The position numbers were made by a program, and so were the translations under genes. This document shows positions 57,055 to 64,000 of a DNA stretch of 64,000 nucleotides, piece by piece. Within the stretch, counting starts at the first letter, position 1, and each line of letters begins with the position of its first letter. This DNA comes from Psychrobacillus sp. FSL K6-4046 (GTDB lineage: Bacteria; Bacillota; Bacilli; Bacillales_A; Planococcaceae), in assembly GCF_038624605.1 (NCBI RefSeq), contig NZ_CP152020.1, forward strand, positions 2,163,312 through 2,227,311, given 5' to 3'. The notes beneath the pieces were generated by a model, which did not search any database, was not told the DNA's origin, and worked only from the letters and a program-made list of their open reading frames with translations.

Positions 57055-58716
57055 TTATTTTTCCCCTTCCTGTATTTCCTCTTTTTCTAGTTTTGTATCT
57101 AGATCTTGTTGGTCCTCATATGGTGGAATGTTGGTTACCTTTGATACTTCATCGATATCCTTTTTCACACTCATCCAGTTTTTGTTTGTATGAGCCGCAA
57201 CAACCATTTTTCCATCCTCTAGATACTGAAGCCAAATTCGGCGATGATTCCAGTATGACCCTTGTGCAACACCAATCATGAAAATCAATCCACCAAGCAT
57301 AAGAATAGGAAGTGTTAAATCTTTTCGGATTGTAAGACCTGACATATCTCTAGTTTCTACACTTTCAAATTTAACTTTATGAGCTGTCTCACCTAAAGGC
57401 TCTAATGTATTTTGAATCATGACAAAGCTAGATTCTCCCTTAGGAAATTCCGGGCTATACATTTTCATTAAAAATGCTGGATTTTTTGGTTCAGGCGTCT
57501 CTGATTGTGGTTCTCCGTCTATAAATCCAGAGAAATTAGCGTAATAATCCACAATTTCTACTTTGTACCCGTCATTTAACTCGTACATACTTTGAGGATT
57601 TGATAATTCAACCGTAAACTGACCATGGTTAGTACCAGTTTCCTTATCCTCTAAATGGAAGGTCATAGACTTTAATTCATTAAGACGGAAATCCATTTGG
57701 AACACAGAAAAATTATCAAATTTCAAAGGTTCATTAACTTGAATGGATTCTTCTTTTACTAGCTTTAAATCTTCCGGATGTCCAGCAATTGCATCGTCAG
57801 GACCTTTATACAAAGCAATATCTGTTTGATAGTTTTTCGCGATTGAACCAACCCTATCCAAGGCTTCTCCAAAAACTTCCTCAGATTCTTCTTTTGTATA
57901 AGTCTCATATATGAACTGCTTACTTTCTAAGAAATATCCATCTGTTTGTGGGATATAGAGCGTCTCTCCTTCTCTGATCCACATTGTTTCATCGACATAG
58001 AAGCCTGGAATAGCACGCATCATAACACCCAATAAGAAAAGGATTAGACCTAAATGGTTAACATACGGGCCCCACCTAGAAAATCGGCCTTTTTCTGCCA
58101 GAATTGCATTTCCTTCTCTTTTCACATTATACTTTAATGCTTTTAGCTTCTCTTCCGCTTTCTCAAGCGATTCTACAGGAGATTCAACTTCTCCCTCACC
58201 ATAAACACGTTGACGTTTTAAGAAGCTCACATGTCTTTTTGTTTTTTGCCTTTTGAGAGATTTATAAAGTGGAATTACTCGGTCTAAACTTGCAATTACT
58301 AGAGAAATCCCTAGCATTCCAACTAATGTTTGGAACCACCATGAGCTATAAAGATCAGAAAGACCTAATTCATAGTAGAGTGTGCCGAACCACCCATAAA
58401 CTCGTTCATAGTAGGCAGCAATATCTTCTTCTCTTGTGGCAGGAACATAGAAAACCTGTGGCAAAATTGTTCCTATCGCAGCTGCGACTAAGATAGCAAC
58501 TATTATCCACATCCCTACTTTCACACTAGAAAAGAAGTTCCAAATTTTATCAATGATTGTTTTGTTATAGGTTTGAGAACGTCTTGCGGACCCTTCATAC
58601 CTCATATCAACAAGCTTTTGATCTTTCGAATGTTGACTTAACGGTCGTCCACAGCTTTCACAAAGCTCTGTACCTGCAGGGTTGACGTGCCCACATTTAC
58701 AAACTATCTTGTCCAT
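57055..58716 (-). CDS. resB: Cytochrome c biogenesis protein ResB
   Basis: 553 residues. Starts with a small zinc-ribbon-like segment ([18 protein letters not shown], residues 5-22), then membrane helices (about 66-88, 122-140, 215-233 and 464-482) and a large extracellular domain. Partner of ResC in heme export and ligation. Ends one base before resC starts. Confidence 0.93.
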   Translation of the reverse strand: MDKIVCKCGHVNPAGTELCESCGRPLSQHSKDQKLVDMRYEGSARRSQTYNKTIIDKIWNFFSSVKVGMWIIVAILVAAAIGTILPQVFYVPATREEDIAAYYERVYGWFGTLYYELGLSDLYSSWWFQTLVGMLGISLVIASLDRVIPLYKSLKRQKTKRHVSFLKRQRVYGEGEVESPVESLEKAEEKLKALKYNVKREGNAILAEKGRFSRWGPYVNHLGLILFLLGVMMRAIPGFYVDETMWIREGETLYIPQTDGYFLESKQFIYETYTKEESEEVFGEALDRVGSIAKNYQTDIALYKGPDDAIAGHPEDLKLVKEESIQVNEPLKFDNFSVFQMDFRLNELKSMTFHLEDKETGTNHGQFTVELSNPQSMYELNDGYKVEIVDYYANFSGFIDGEPQSETPEPKNPAFLMKMYSPEFPKGESSFVMIQNTLEPLGETAHKVKFESVETRDMSGLTIRKDLTLPILMLGGLIFMIGVAQGSYWNHRRIWLQYLEDGKMVVAAHTNKNWMSVKKDIDEVSKVTNIPPYEDQQDLDTKLEKEEIQEGEK

Positions 58717-58729
58717 CTAAAAGACTCCT

Positions 58730-59266
58730 TTAGGAAGGTTTGATTTGTTCCATGTAATCAGCAATATCTTGCTCGGTCATCTCACCTTTAATAATCTTTT
58801 CGATCTTACCTTCCGGGCTAATCAAAAAGGTCGTTGGTAGTGGATCAATATTATAGGAATCCAACAAGCTTTTATTACGATCGATCGCAATTGGGAATGT
58901 TAAACCATATTGGTTAGCAAAACGGTTTACCTTCAAATCTGATTCTCCCACATTAATGGCTAAGGTTTGAACACCTTGTTCTTTGTAAATGTTAAATTGG
59001 TTGTCCATAGCTGGCATTTCTTTAGCACATGGTTTACACCAAGTTCCCCAGAAATTTAAGAAGATTCCCTGCCCTTCATAGTCAGACAGTTTATGCTGTT
59101 CTCCATTCATATCCACTACTTGGAAATTCGGTGCTTTATCGCCGACTTTGAGAACTGCATTTTTTTCTTTCGTCACGTTAGAGAAAATTGTAAAAACAAT
59201 TGCTAGTGTAAGTACTACCAAAATAACTGCTCTTATGTAAAAACGTTTTTGTTTGGATTGAGCCAC
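58730..59266 (-). CDS. resA: Thiol-disulfide oxidoreductase ResA
   Basis: 178 residues: N-terminal membrane anchor (10-28) and an extracellular thioredoxin fold with the active site WGTWCKPCAKE. Reduces the CxxCH cysteines of apo-cytochrome c. GTG at 59266 after GGAGGAAATAAAAG. First of resABC. Confidence 0.95.
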   Translation of the reverse strand: MAQSKQKRFYIRAVILVVLTLAIVFTIFSNVTKEKNAVLKVGDKAPNFQVVDMNGEQHKLSDYEGQGIFLNFWGTWCKPCAKEMPAMDNQFNIYKEQGVQTLAINVGESDLKVNRFANQYGLTFPIAIDRNKSLLDSYNIDPLPTTFLISPEGKIEKIIKGEMTEQDIADYMEQIKPS

Positions 59267-59364
59267 CTTTTATTTCCTCCATTCCATGCATTGCCGACAA
59301 TATTATACCAAATATAATGTCCAATTTGAGAAGGACATATGAAGGCTTTGTGAACTTTTCATTG

Positions 59365-60099
59365 CTATTTACCTATTTTCCCTGTTTCTGCCAGTACTCT
59401 AAGCTGTTTAATCTCATGAGTTGTTAATTCTCTCCACTCTCCTGCGTTCAAACCGTGTAGAGTTAAGAAACCAAATCGTTCTCTTTTTAATTTTTGTACA
59501 GGGAAGCCAATTGCATCAAACATACGACGTACTTGACGGTTTTTGCCCTCATGGATCGTAATTTCAACAATTGATTTATTTGCTTTCTTTTCAGAAGATA
59601 GAAGCTTAACTTTTGCAGGAGCTGTCTTACCATCCTCTAAAACGACACCTCTCTCAAGCGGTCTTAGTTGCTCGCGTAAAGGTATACCTTTAAGTCGCGC
59701 GACATAAGTCTTGTCCACCTTGAACTTTGGATGTGTAAGTGCATAAGAAAAATCTCCATCATTTGTTAAGAGCAATAAACCTGAAGTTTCATAATCTAAT
59801 CTACCTACTGGGTATAATCTTTCCGTTACATGAGGGAGTAAATCGGTAACAGTCTTTCTACCTTTGTCATCGCTAACGGCTGAGATAACACCTCTTGGCT
59901 TGTAAAGTAAGAAATATTTCTTTTGTTCTTTCTCTAATTTGACACCTTCTACTTCAACTGTATCTGAATCAGAGACCTTAGTACCTAATTCCTTAATTAC
60001 TTTCCCATTGACCATTACTTTTCCTTCTAAAATTAACTCTTCTGCTTTTCTACGTGAAGCAACACCTGCGTGTGCTAAAACTTTTTGTAATCTTTCCAA
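59365..60099 (-). CDS. rluB: 23S rRNA pseudouridine synthase RluB
   Basis: 244 residues: S4 domain (LQKVLAHAGVASRRKAEELI) and pseudouridine synthase core with the catalytic Asp in PVGRLDYETSGLLLLTNDG, then GKNRQVRRMFDAIG. TTG at 60099 is favoured because GAGGTGG precedes it and the family starts at this point; ATG 60117 has no good ribosome site. Precedes resA by 98 bp. Confidence 0.92.
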   Translation of the reverse strand: MERLQKVLAHAGVASRRKAEELILEGKVMVNGKVIKELGTKVSDSDTVEVEGVKLEKEQKKYFLLYKPRGVISAVSDDKGRKTVTDLLPHVTERLYPVGRLDYETSGLLLLTNDGDFSYALTHPKFKVDKTYVARLKGIPLREQLRPLERGVVLEDGKTAPAKVKLLSSEKKANKSIVEITIHEGKNRQVRRMFDAIGFPVQKLKRERFGFLTLHGLNAGEWRELTTHEIKQLRVLAETGKIGK

Positions 60100-60151
60100 G
60101 TAATCCACCTCGTCCATTCTTCATACATGAGTGAATTATGTCACACTTTTG

Positions 60152-60194
60152 CAGAAAATAAAAGAAGACAGTCTTTTAGAAAAACTGTCTTCTC
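60152..60194 (-). terminator. Terminator after the carboxypeptidase gene
   Basis: AGAAGACAGT (60163-60172) with ACTGTCTTCT (60184-60193), then TTTATTTTC on the minus strand. Confidence 0.85.
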
Positions 60195-60198
60195 CAAA

Positions 60199-61188
60199 TT
60201 ATTTGACTTTCTTGACGTTAAATTCTAGCGCAACATCTTTATCAATCATTACCTTCCAAAGAAAAGGCTTCTTTTCCTTGTTGTTTCTCGGGATAATGAG
60301 TACATTATTTAGCTTCTCTTCTTCTTCCTTGTTCAAAAGTAAATAGTAGTCCTTTTTAACCTCTATAACATCTTTTTGAAAAAGCTCGTATTTCCCTTTT
60401 TCAACTACTTGAACCATCGAATAGTTTTGGAATATTTGCTCTGCAAGAGAAACATGAGTGTTCCAATCATTTGAATGATTCAATGTTACCACAATTACTT
60501 CTTTATCCTTGTCTTTCAAGTATGTTACAAGCGTTCTTCCAGCTCTTTTCGTATAACCTGTTTTACCGGCAACGGTATATTCGTTGAAATGCATAAGTTT
60601 ATGCTTATTTCTCCATTTGATAGAACGTTCCTTTGGAACAAAGTTCTTAGCAGATGCGATTTTCATAAAATCTTCATTTTGCAAAGCAAGTCGGAACATA
60701 TTAGCCATGTCTTGAGCCGAAGCATAGTGTTCATCATTATGAAGACCCGAAGGATTCGTAAAATGAGAGTTTTCTAAACCAGCTAATTGAAACTTTTCGT
60801 TCATCAGTTTCACAAAACCTTCTAAGGAACCTCCAGTATGCTCTGCTAATGCATAAGCTGCATCATTGCCTGATTGAAGCATTAGTCCATGCAGCAAGGA
60901 ATTAACAGTCCAAACCTCTCCTGGCTGCAAATAGAGAGAGGATCCTTCTTGAGCCGCAGCTACCGAAGAAATCGTAATTTCTTCATCAAGAGTTGCATTG
61001 TCCAACACCGTCAATGCTGTCCATACCTTTGTAAGACTAGCAATAGGAAGCTCTACCTCTGCATTATTTCCTAGCAACAATCTCCCTGTCTTAGCATCAA
61101 TCACAGCATAAGATGAAGATACGGCTTGTGCACTTCCAATATTAACAAACAGGAAAAACAAAATTAGTATAAGCGCTTTTTTATAAAT
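60199..61188 (-). CDS. D-alanyl-D-alanine carboxypeptidase (DacB/DacF-like), probable ATT start
   Basis: Serine peptidase that trims peptidoglycan stems. Motifs SLTK, SGN (LQSGNDAAYAL) and KTG (VAGKTGYTKRAG) are intact. From ATT at 61188 it is 329 residues, shorter than typical DacB/DacF (about 380), with a reduced C-terminal part. There is no ATG/GTG/TTG before the first hydrophobic segment except TTG 61161, which leaves a truncated signal peptide. ATT 61188 sits 8 bases after AAAAAGGAG and gives Met-Tyr-Lys-Lys, a hydrophobic core and a signal-peptidase site Ala-Gln-Ala. See findings. spmA/spmB, which follow dacB in B. subtilis, are absent. Confidence 0.75.
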   Translation of the reverse strand: MYKKALILILFFLFVNIGSAQAVSSSYAVIDAKTGRLLLGNNAEVELPIASLTKVWTALTVLDNATLDEEITISSVAAAQEGSSLYLQPGEVWTVNSLLHGLMLQSGNDAAYALAEHTGGSLEGFVKLMNEKFQLAGLENSHFTNPSGLHNDEHYASAQDMANMFRLALQNEDFMKIASAKNFVPKERSIKWRNKHKLMHFNEYTVAGKTGYTKRAGRTLVTYLKDKDKEVIVVTLNHSNDWNTHVSLAEQIFQNYSMVQVVEKGKYELFQKDVIEVKKDYYLLLNKEEEEKLNNVLIIPRNNKEKKPFLWKVMIDKDVALEFNVKKVK

Positions 61189-61214
61189 GGAAAATACTCC
61201 TTTTTCATTTATTT

Positions 61215-61793
61215 CTATCCTTCAAATGCTTCTTGGAACTTGGTCATAAATAAATCTGTGTCTTCCATGTCTTCTACCTCTACTTCTTCAGGTAATGGAG
61301 GTAGTGCACTGATATCCTTTAATCCAAAGTATTGAAGGAATTCCTGTGTAGTTCCATACAAGATAGCCCTACCTGTCCCTTCTGCACGTCCAACTTCTTG
61401 AACTAGTCCTTTTGCAGCTAATGTATGTATTGGCCGTTCTGATTTCACACCACGGATATCCTCTATTTCTACTCGAGTAATTGGCTGCTTATATGCAATA
61501 ATAGCCAAAACCTCAAGCGATGCCTGAGAAAGAGACTGGGCAGTTGGATTTTCCACTAGCTTTTGAATACAATCTATATTTTCTTCCTTTGTAACGAGTT
61601 GGTATGTTCCAGCGAGCTGCTTTAGCTGGATGCCTCTGTCCTCTGTATCCTCATACTCCATCATCAACAAATCTAAAGCCTCGGCTATTTGGTTTTCTTC
61701 AGTATCTGTTAAGAATGACAGTTGCTTTTTAGTTAAACCGTCCTCCCCACTTACAAATAGTAGACTTTCTATTTTACTCTTTAATTTCTTCAT
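61215..61793 (-). CDS. scpB: Segregation and condensation protein ScpB
   Basis: Kleisin-associated winged-helix protein of the SMC-ScpAB condensin. 192 residues. LESLLFVSGEDGLTKKQLS-type N-domain and VLAIIAYKQPITRVEIEDIRG with AAKGLVQEVGRAEGTGR are diagnostic. ATG 61793 (TTG 61802 is too close to its ribosome site) lies inside the last codons of scpA, so translation is coupled. Confidence 0.94.
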   Translation of the reverse strand: MKKLKSKIESLLFVSGEDGLTKKQLSFLTDTEENQIAEALDLLMMEYEDTEDRGIQLKQLAGTYQLVTKEENIDCIQKLVENPTAQSLSQASLEVLAIIAYKQPITRVEIEDIRGVKSERPIHTLAAKGLVQEVGRAEGTGRAILYGTTQEFLQYFGLKDISALPPLPEEVEVEDMEDTDLFMTKFQEAFEG

Positions 61794-62544
61794 ATATTTC
61801 AATTTCCTTTCCTAATTGAACAAACAAATCTTCAAAATTACTCTTTTGCTCAACCAAAACCGCCTGACGCTTCATTAGCTCCAATAACGCTAAAAAGGTC
61901 GTAACAATAGTGTTTTTGTCTCTTGTTGGAAAGAGCTCATAAAATGATAGTCTTCCATTATGCTTTTTTAAAGTAGTAATCACGTTAGTCATAGACTCCC
62001 TAATGGAGATCTCTTGCTTGCTCACTTTAGTATGTAGAGGAGCATTAAGCTGCTTTCTTCTCAACATTTTTTGAAAGGCTCCAAGCATATCGTAAACATT
62101 TACATCGAGCTCAAACAAAGCTAACTGCTGATTACTTTGGTAACCACTTAAGTCTGCCGGCGGTCTCGTATAAAATAGATTACGAGTTTCTTCTAACTCC
62201 TGCAGATTACTCGCGGCTTCCTTATATTTCTTATACTCTATTAATTTTAATACTAGCTCATCTCTCGGGTCGTCTAAATTAATATCAAAATCATCCTCCA
62301 TATCATCGTCCTGATGAATTGGAAGAAGCATTTTACTTTTAATAGACAGCAACGTAGCAGCCATCACTAAGTATTCACTTGCTTCATTTAACTCGAGAAC
62401 TCGCATTGCATGGATATGTTCCATGTACTGTGTAGTGATCTCAGCCATTTTGATATCGTATATATCTATTTCCAAACGATTTATTAAATGTAATAATAAA
62501 TCGAGTGGACCTTCGAATGCTTCTGTTTTTACTTCGTAAGACAT
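61774..62544 (-). CDS. scpA: Segregation and condensation protein ScpA
   Basis: Kleisin subunit bridging SMC heads. 256 residues starting MSYEVKTEAFEGPLDLLLHL with GGTGGAG before ATG 62544; the longer reading to 62676 overlaps the divergent DUF309 gene and is rejected. C-terminal winged helix ends in TTFLALLELMKRQAVLVEQ. Overlaps scpB by 20 bp. Confidence 0.95.
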   Translation of the reverse strand: MSYEVKTEAFEGPLDLLLHLINRLEIDIYDIKMAEITTQYMEHIHAMRVLELNEASEYLVMAATLLSIKSKMLLPIHQDDDMEDDFDINLDDPRDELVLKLIEYKKYKEAASNLQELEETRNLFYTRPPADLSGYQSNQQLALFELDVNVYDMLGAFQKMLRRKQLNAPLHTKVSKQEISIRESMTNVITTLKKHNGRLSFYELFPTRDKNTIVTTFLALLELMKRQAVLVEQKSNFEDLFVQLGKEIEIYEEIKE

Positions 62545-62598
62545 AAAACTCCACCTAATATTGATTTTAAACATAATTATAGAGGAAAGGTGATTGGA

Positions 62599-63102
62599 AT
62601 GCACCCTACATTCGATTCTAAATTTGTTCATTTTATAACAGAATTTAACGAGACTAAAGATTATTTTGAATGCCACGAACTATTAGAAGACTATTGGAAG
62701 GAAGTTTCCCCACGACAAAAGGTACATCCTTTAGCCGCACTCATTCTACTTTCCACTTCTATGTACCACTGGCGACGTGGTAACTTTCAAGGCGCTTCTA
62801 AGACCATGAAAAGCAGTATTAAACGTATGAAAGAAACAATACAATCTCCCTTCTTCGAAACTTTAAATACAGAACAGTTACTAAAAGATGCCACCCAAGC
62901 CTATCAATCTATTCAGCTTCATAAGCCTTTTACAGCATTTCAAATTGGCATCCAAAATGATTCACTGCTTACCCTCACCAAGGAGGTAACCTTATCAAAA
63001 GATATAGATCAACATTTTCTTATTCATAAACATATGCTTAGAGACCGCTCTGAAATACTTGAAGAACGAGAAAAAAAGAAAAAAAGAAGAGATGACCTAT
63101 AG
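62599..63102 (+). CDS. ypuF: DUF309 protein (YpuF-like)
   Basis: 167 residues, helical, with the DUF309 signature ETKDYFECHELLEDYWKE and ALILLSTSMYHWRRGN. Function unknown. ATG 62599 after AAAGGTGA. In B. subtilis ypuF is co-oriented with scpAB; here it is divergent from scpA with only 54 bp between start codons, so the promoters must overlap the genes. Confidence 0.8.
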   Translation: MHPTFDSKFVHFITEFNETKDYFECHELLEDYWKEVSPRQKVHPLAALILLSTSMYHWRRGNFQGASKTMKSSIKRMKETIQSPFFETLNTEQLLKDATQAYQSIQLHKPFTAFQIGIQNDSLLTLTKEVTLSKDIDQHFLIHKHMLRDRSEILEEREKKKKRRDDL

Positions 63103-63125
63103 GGTCAGTTCTCTTCTTTTTCTTT
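63081..63125. terminator. Shared bidirectional terminator holding both stop codons
   Basis: GAAGAGA.TGACC (63086-63097) pairs with GGTCA.TCTCTTC (63103-63116), with A/T tracts on either side. The TAG of DUF309 (63100-63102) is in the loop and the TGA of the acetyltransferase (63107-63105) is in the stem. Confidence 0.8.
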
Positions 63126-63464
63126 ATGACATTTTACAAAGAAAGCTTTGATCTCTTCCGTTGACCTAATATTAGTCGTTTGTAAAACATTAGATAGGGC
63201 TAGAATCATATTCTTGCCAATCCCCTCTCCTCGGTGAGAAGGATTAACAGAAATATGTTGGATGATTGCATCTGTTTCCACCATTCGAACTCCAATAATG
63301 CCGACGACATCCTCCATCTTTTTCCAAACGAATAAGTGCCAATCAGGATTAGATTCGTATTCATGAATCGTTTCTAATAGTTTTTTGACATCTTTTTCAT
63401 TGGGCATAAAAGATAAGAGACCCATAGAAATTTTTTCATAAGCTTTTTTATAACGAAATAACAT
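63105..63464 (-). CDS. ribT: GNAT-family acetyltransferase (RibT-like)
   Basis: 119 residues with the acetyl-CoA motif QHISVNPSHRGEGIGKNM (R/QxxGxG/A type). Size and place next to scpA/ypuF match RibT, which in B. subtilis ends the riboflavin operon; no rib genes are adjacent here. Substrate unknown. Convergent with the DUF309 gene. Confidence 0.8.
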   Translation of the reverse strand: MLFRYKKAYEKISMGLLSFMPNEKDVKKLLETIHEYESNPDWHLFVWKKMEDVVGIIGVRMVETDAIIQHISVNPSHRGEGIGKNMILALSNVLQTTNIRSTEEIKAFFVKCHKEKEEN

Positions 63465-63525
63465 GTTTAAGACCCTCTTTTAATTTCTTTAAAGAACTTT
63501 ACTACTTTTTATATTATTTGTCCAA

Positions 63526-63627
63526 TTATACATTACCATTTGGGGCAATAAATAGCCAATATGCTACTCCCCAAATTATTCCGGTTAAAAATAAAATTAG
63601 AAACAATATAACATTTATCTTTTTCAA
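63526..63627 (-). CDS. Small putative membrane protein
   Basis: 33 codons starting TTG at 63627, just inside the space after the lysA stop (63629), with AGGAAGAG 8-9 bases upstream. Begins Leu/Met-Lys-Lys, then a single membrane helix with two Trp and ends ALA/APNGNV-like. Not seen elsewhere by me; could be a small membrane regulator. It would be translated from the lysA transcript. Confidence 0.45.
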   Translation of the reverse strand: MKKINVILFLILFLTGIIWGVAYWLFIAPNGNV

Positions 63628-63628
63628 A

Positions 63629-64000
63629 TTAGTCTCTTCCTTTCTCTATATGATAAGGAAGGTCGAGGCGTATAAGGTCTTCCAATGTTTCTCGTTTTAC
63701 AGCCAATTGGTGCTGACCATTCTCAACGAATACTACTGCCGGTTTTGCCATACGATTGTAATTACTTGCCATTGAATAACCATATGCTCCTGTACAGAAC
63801 ACTGCTAAAATATCACCTGGTTCAGCTTTCGGTAATGAAATATGCTCAATAAGCTTATCCCCAGACTCACAGCATTTACCAGCAATTGTATAGTCAACCT
63901 TTTTAGGTGTTCCCATTTTGTTGGCAATCGCCGCATCATACTCTGCTCCATATAATGCTGGGCGAATATTATCCGACATGCCCCCATCGACTGCTAAATA
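63629..64000 (-). CDS. lysA: Diaminopimelate decarboxylase, C-terminal part (cut by window edge)
   Basis: Last step of lysine synthesis. The reading is open to the right edge (about 123 codons). VDGGMSDNIRPALYGAEYD and GKCCESGDKL with the conserved Cys are the C-terminal family blocks; FCTGAYGYSMASNYN is the substrate/PLP Tyr loop. The PLP-binding Lys is outside the window. Ends 2 bp before the small membrane protein start. Confidence 0.95.
   Translation of the reverse strand, partial: YLAVDGGMSDNIRPALYGAEYDAAIANKMGTPKKVDYTIAGKCCESGDKLIEHISLPKAEPGDILAVFCTGAYGYSMASNYNRMAKPAVVFVENGQHQLAVKRETLEDLIRLDLPYHIEKGRD

Overview
The window is a low-GC Firmicutes chromosome segment whose gene order closely follows the Bacillus subtilis dinG-panBCD to resABCDE-lysA region (roughly 'ypj' through 'ypu'). 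Spore genes (spoIVA, sleB, ypeB, prsW), bacillithiol genes (bshA, ypdA), menaquinone and heptaprenyl genes, a TRAP gene and SigX/RsiX all point to an aerobic endospore-forming Bacillales. Several genes expected from B. subtilis are missing from the order: bshB1, ypjB, the trp operon, spmA/spmB and ypuI. There are also large intergenic repeats. Together these suggest Planococcaceae (Psychrobacillus/Lysinibacillus-like) rather than Bacillus proper; that placement is inference. Almost all genes lie on the minus strand, as expected for a segment on one replication arm.

Layout by coordinate; minus-strand operons are transcribed from high to low coordinates. 1-9.4 kb: dinG (cut by the left edge), panB-panC-panD, and a mazG-like/dapB/mgsA/bshA/cca/birA run, with a divergent YitT-family gene. 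9.4-10.1 kb: 730 bp of repeats with no gene. 10.1-16.1 kb: a membrane zinc peptidase, ypjA, the qcrABC menaquinol:cytochrome c reductase and ypiABF. 16.1-23.2 kb: aroC-aroB-aroH-hisC-tyrA-aroA plus cheR. 24-31.3 kb: ndk, hepS-menG-hepT, mtrB, folE, hbs, spoIVA, yphF, yphE. 31.3-40.5 kb: gpsA, der, S1 protein, plsC, cmk, PilZ protein, ypeB, sleB, prsW. 40.6-48.7 kb: ansA, ypdA, a phosphoesterase, a CBS/ACT protein, a LysM protein, recQ-ypbB, ferredoxin, and FMN-riboswitch-controlled ribU. 48.9-51.4 kb: a gene-poor accessory zone of nested repeats, interrupted by an IS3-family insertion sequence. 51.4-60.1 kb: sigX-rsiX, resABCDE, rluB. 60.2-64 kb: a D,D-carboxypeptidase, scpA/scpB, a DUF309 gene, a RibT-like acetyltransferase, and lysA (cut by the right edge).

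Functionally the window joins aromatic amino-acid synthesis (chorismate to Phe/Tyr precursors), the menaquinone-dependent respiratory chain and its redox regulator (hepS/hepT/menG, qcrABC, resABCDE), low-molecular-weight thiol metabolism, lipid and cofactor synthesis, and spore coat and germination functions.

The most unusual items are four. The carboxypeptidase gene has no conventional start but an ideally placed ribosome-binding site in front of an ATT codon. A 104-bp repeat array is itself built from about 21-bp units and carries an IS inside it. A pair of REP-like units shows a compensatory base change in its stem. Two long dispersed repeats lie in inverted orientation 30 kb apart. No tRNA, rRNA or CRISPR array was seen.
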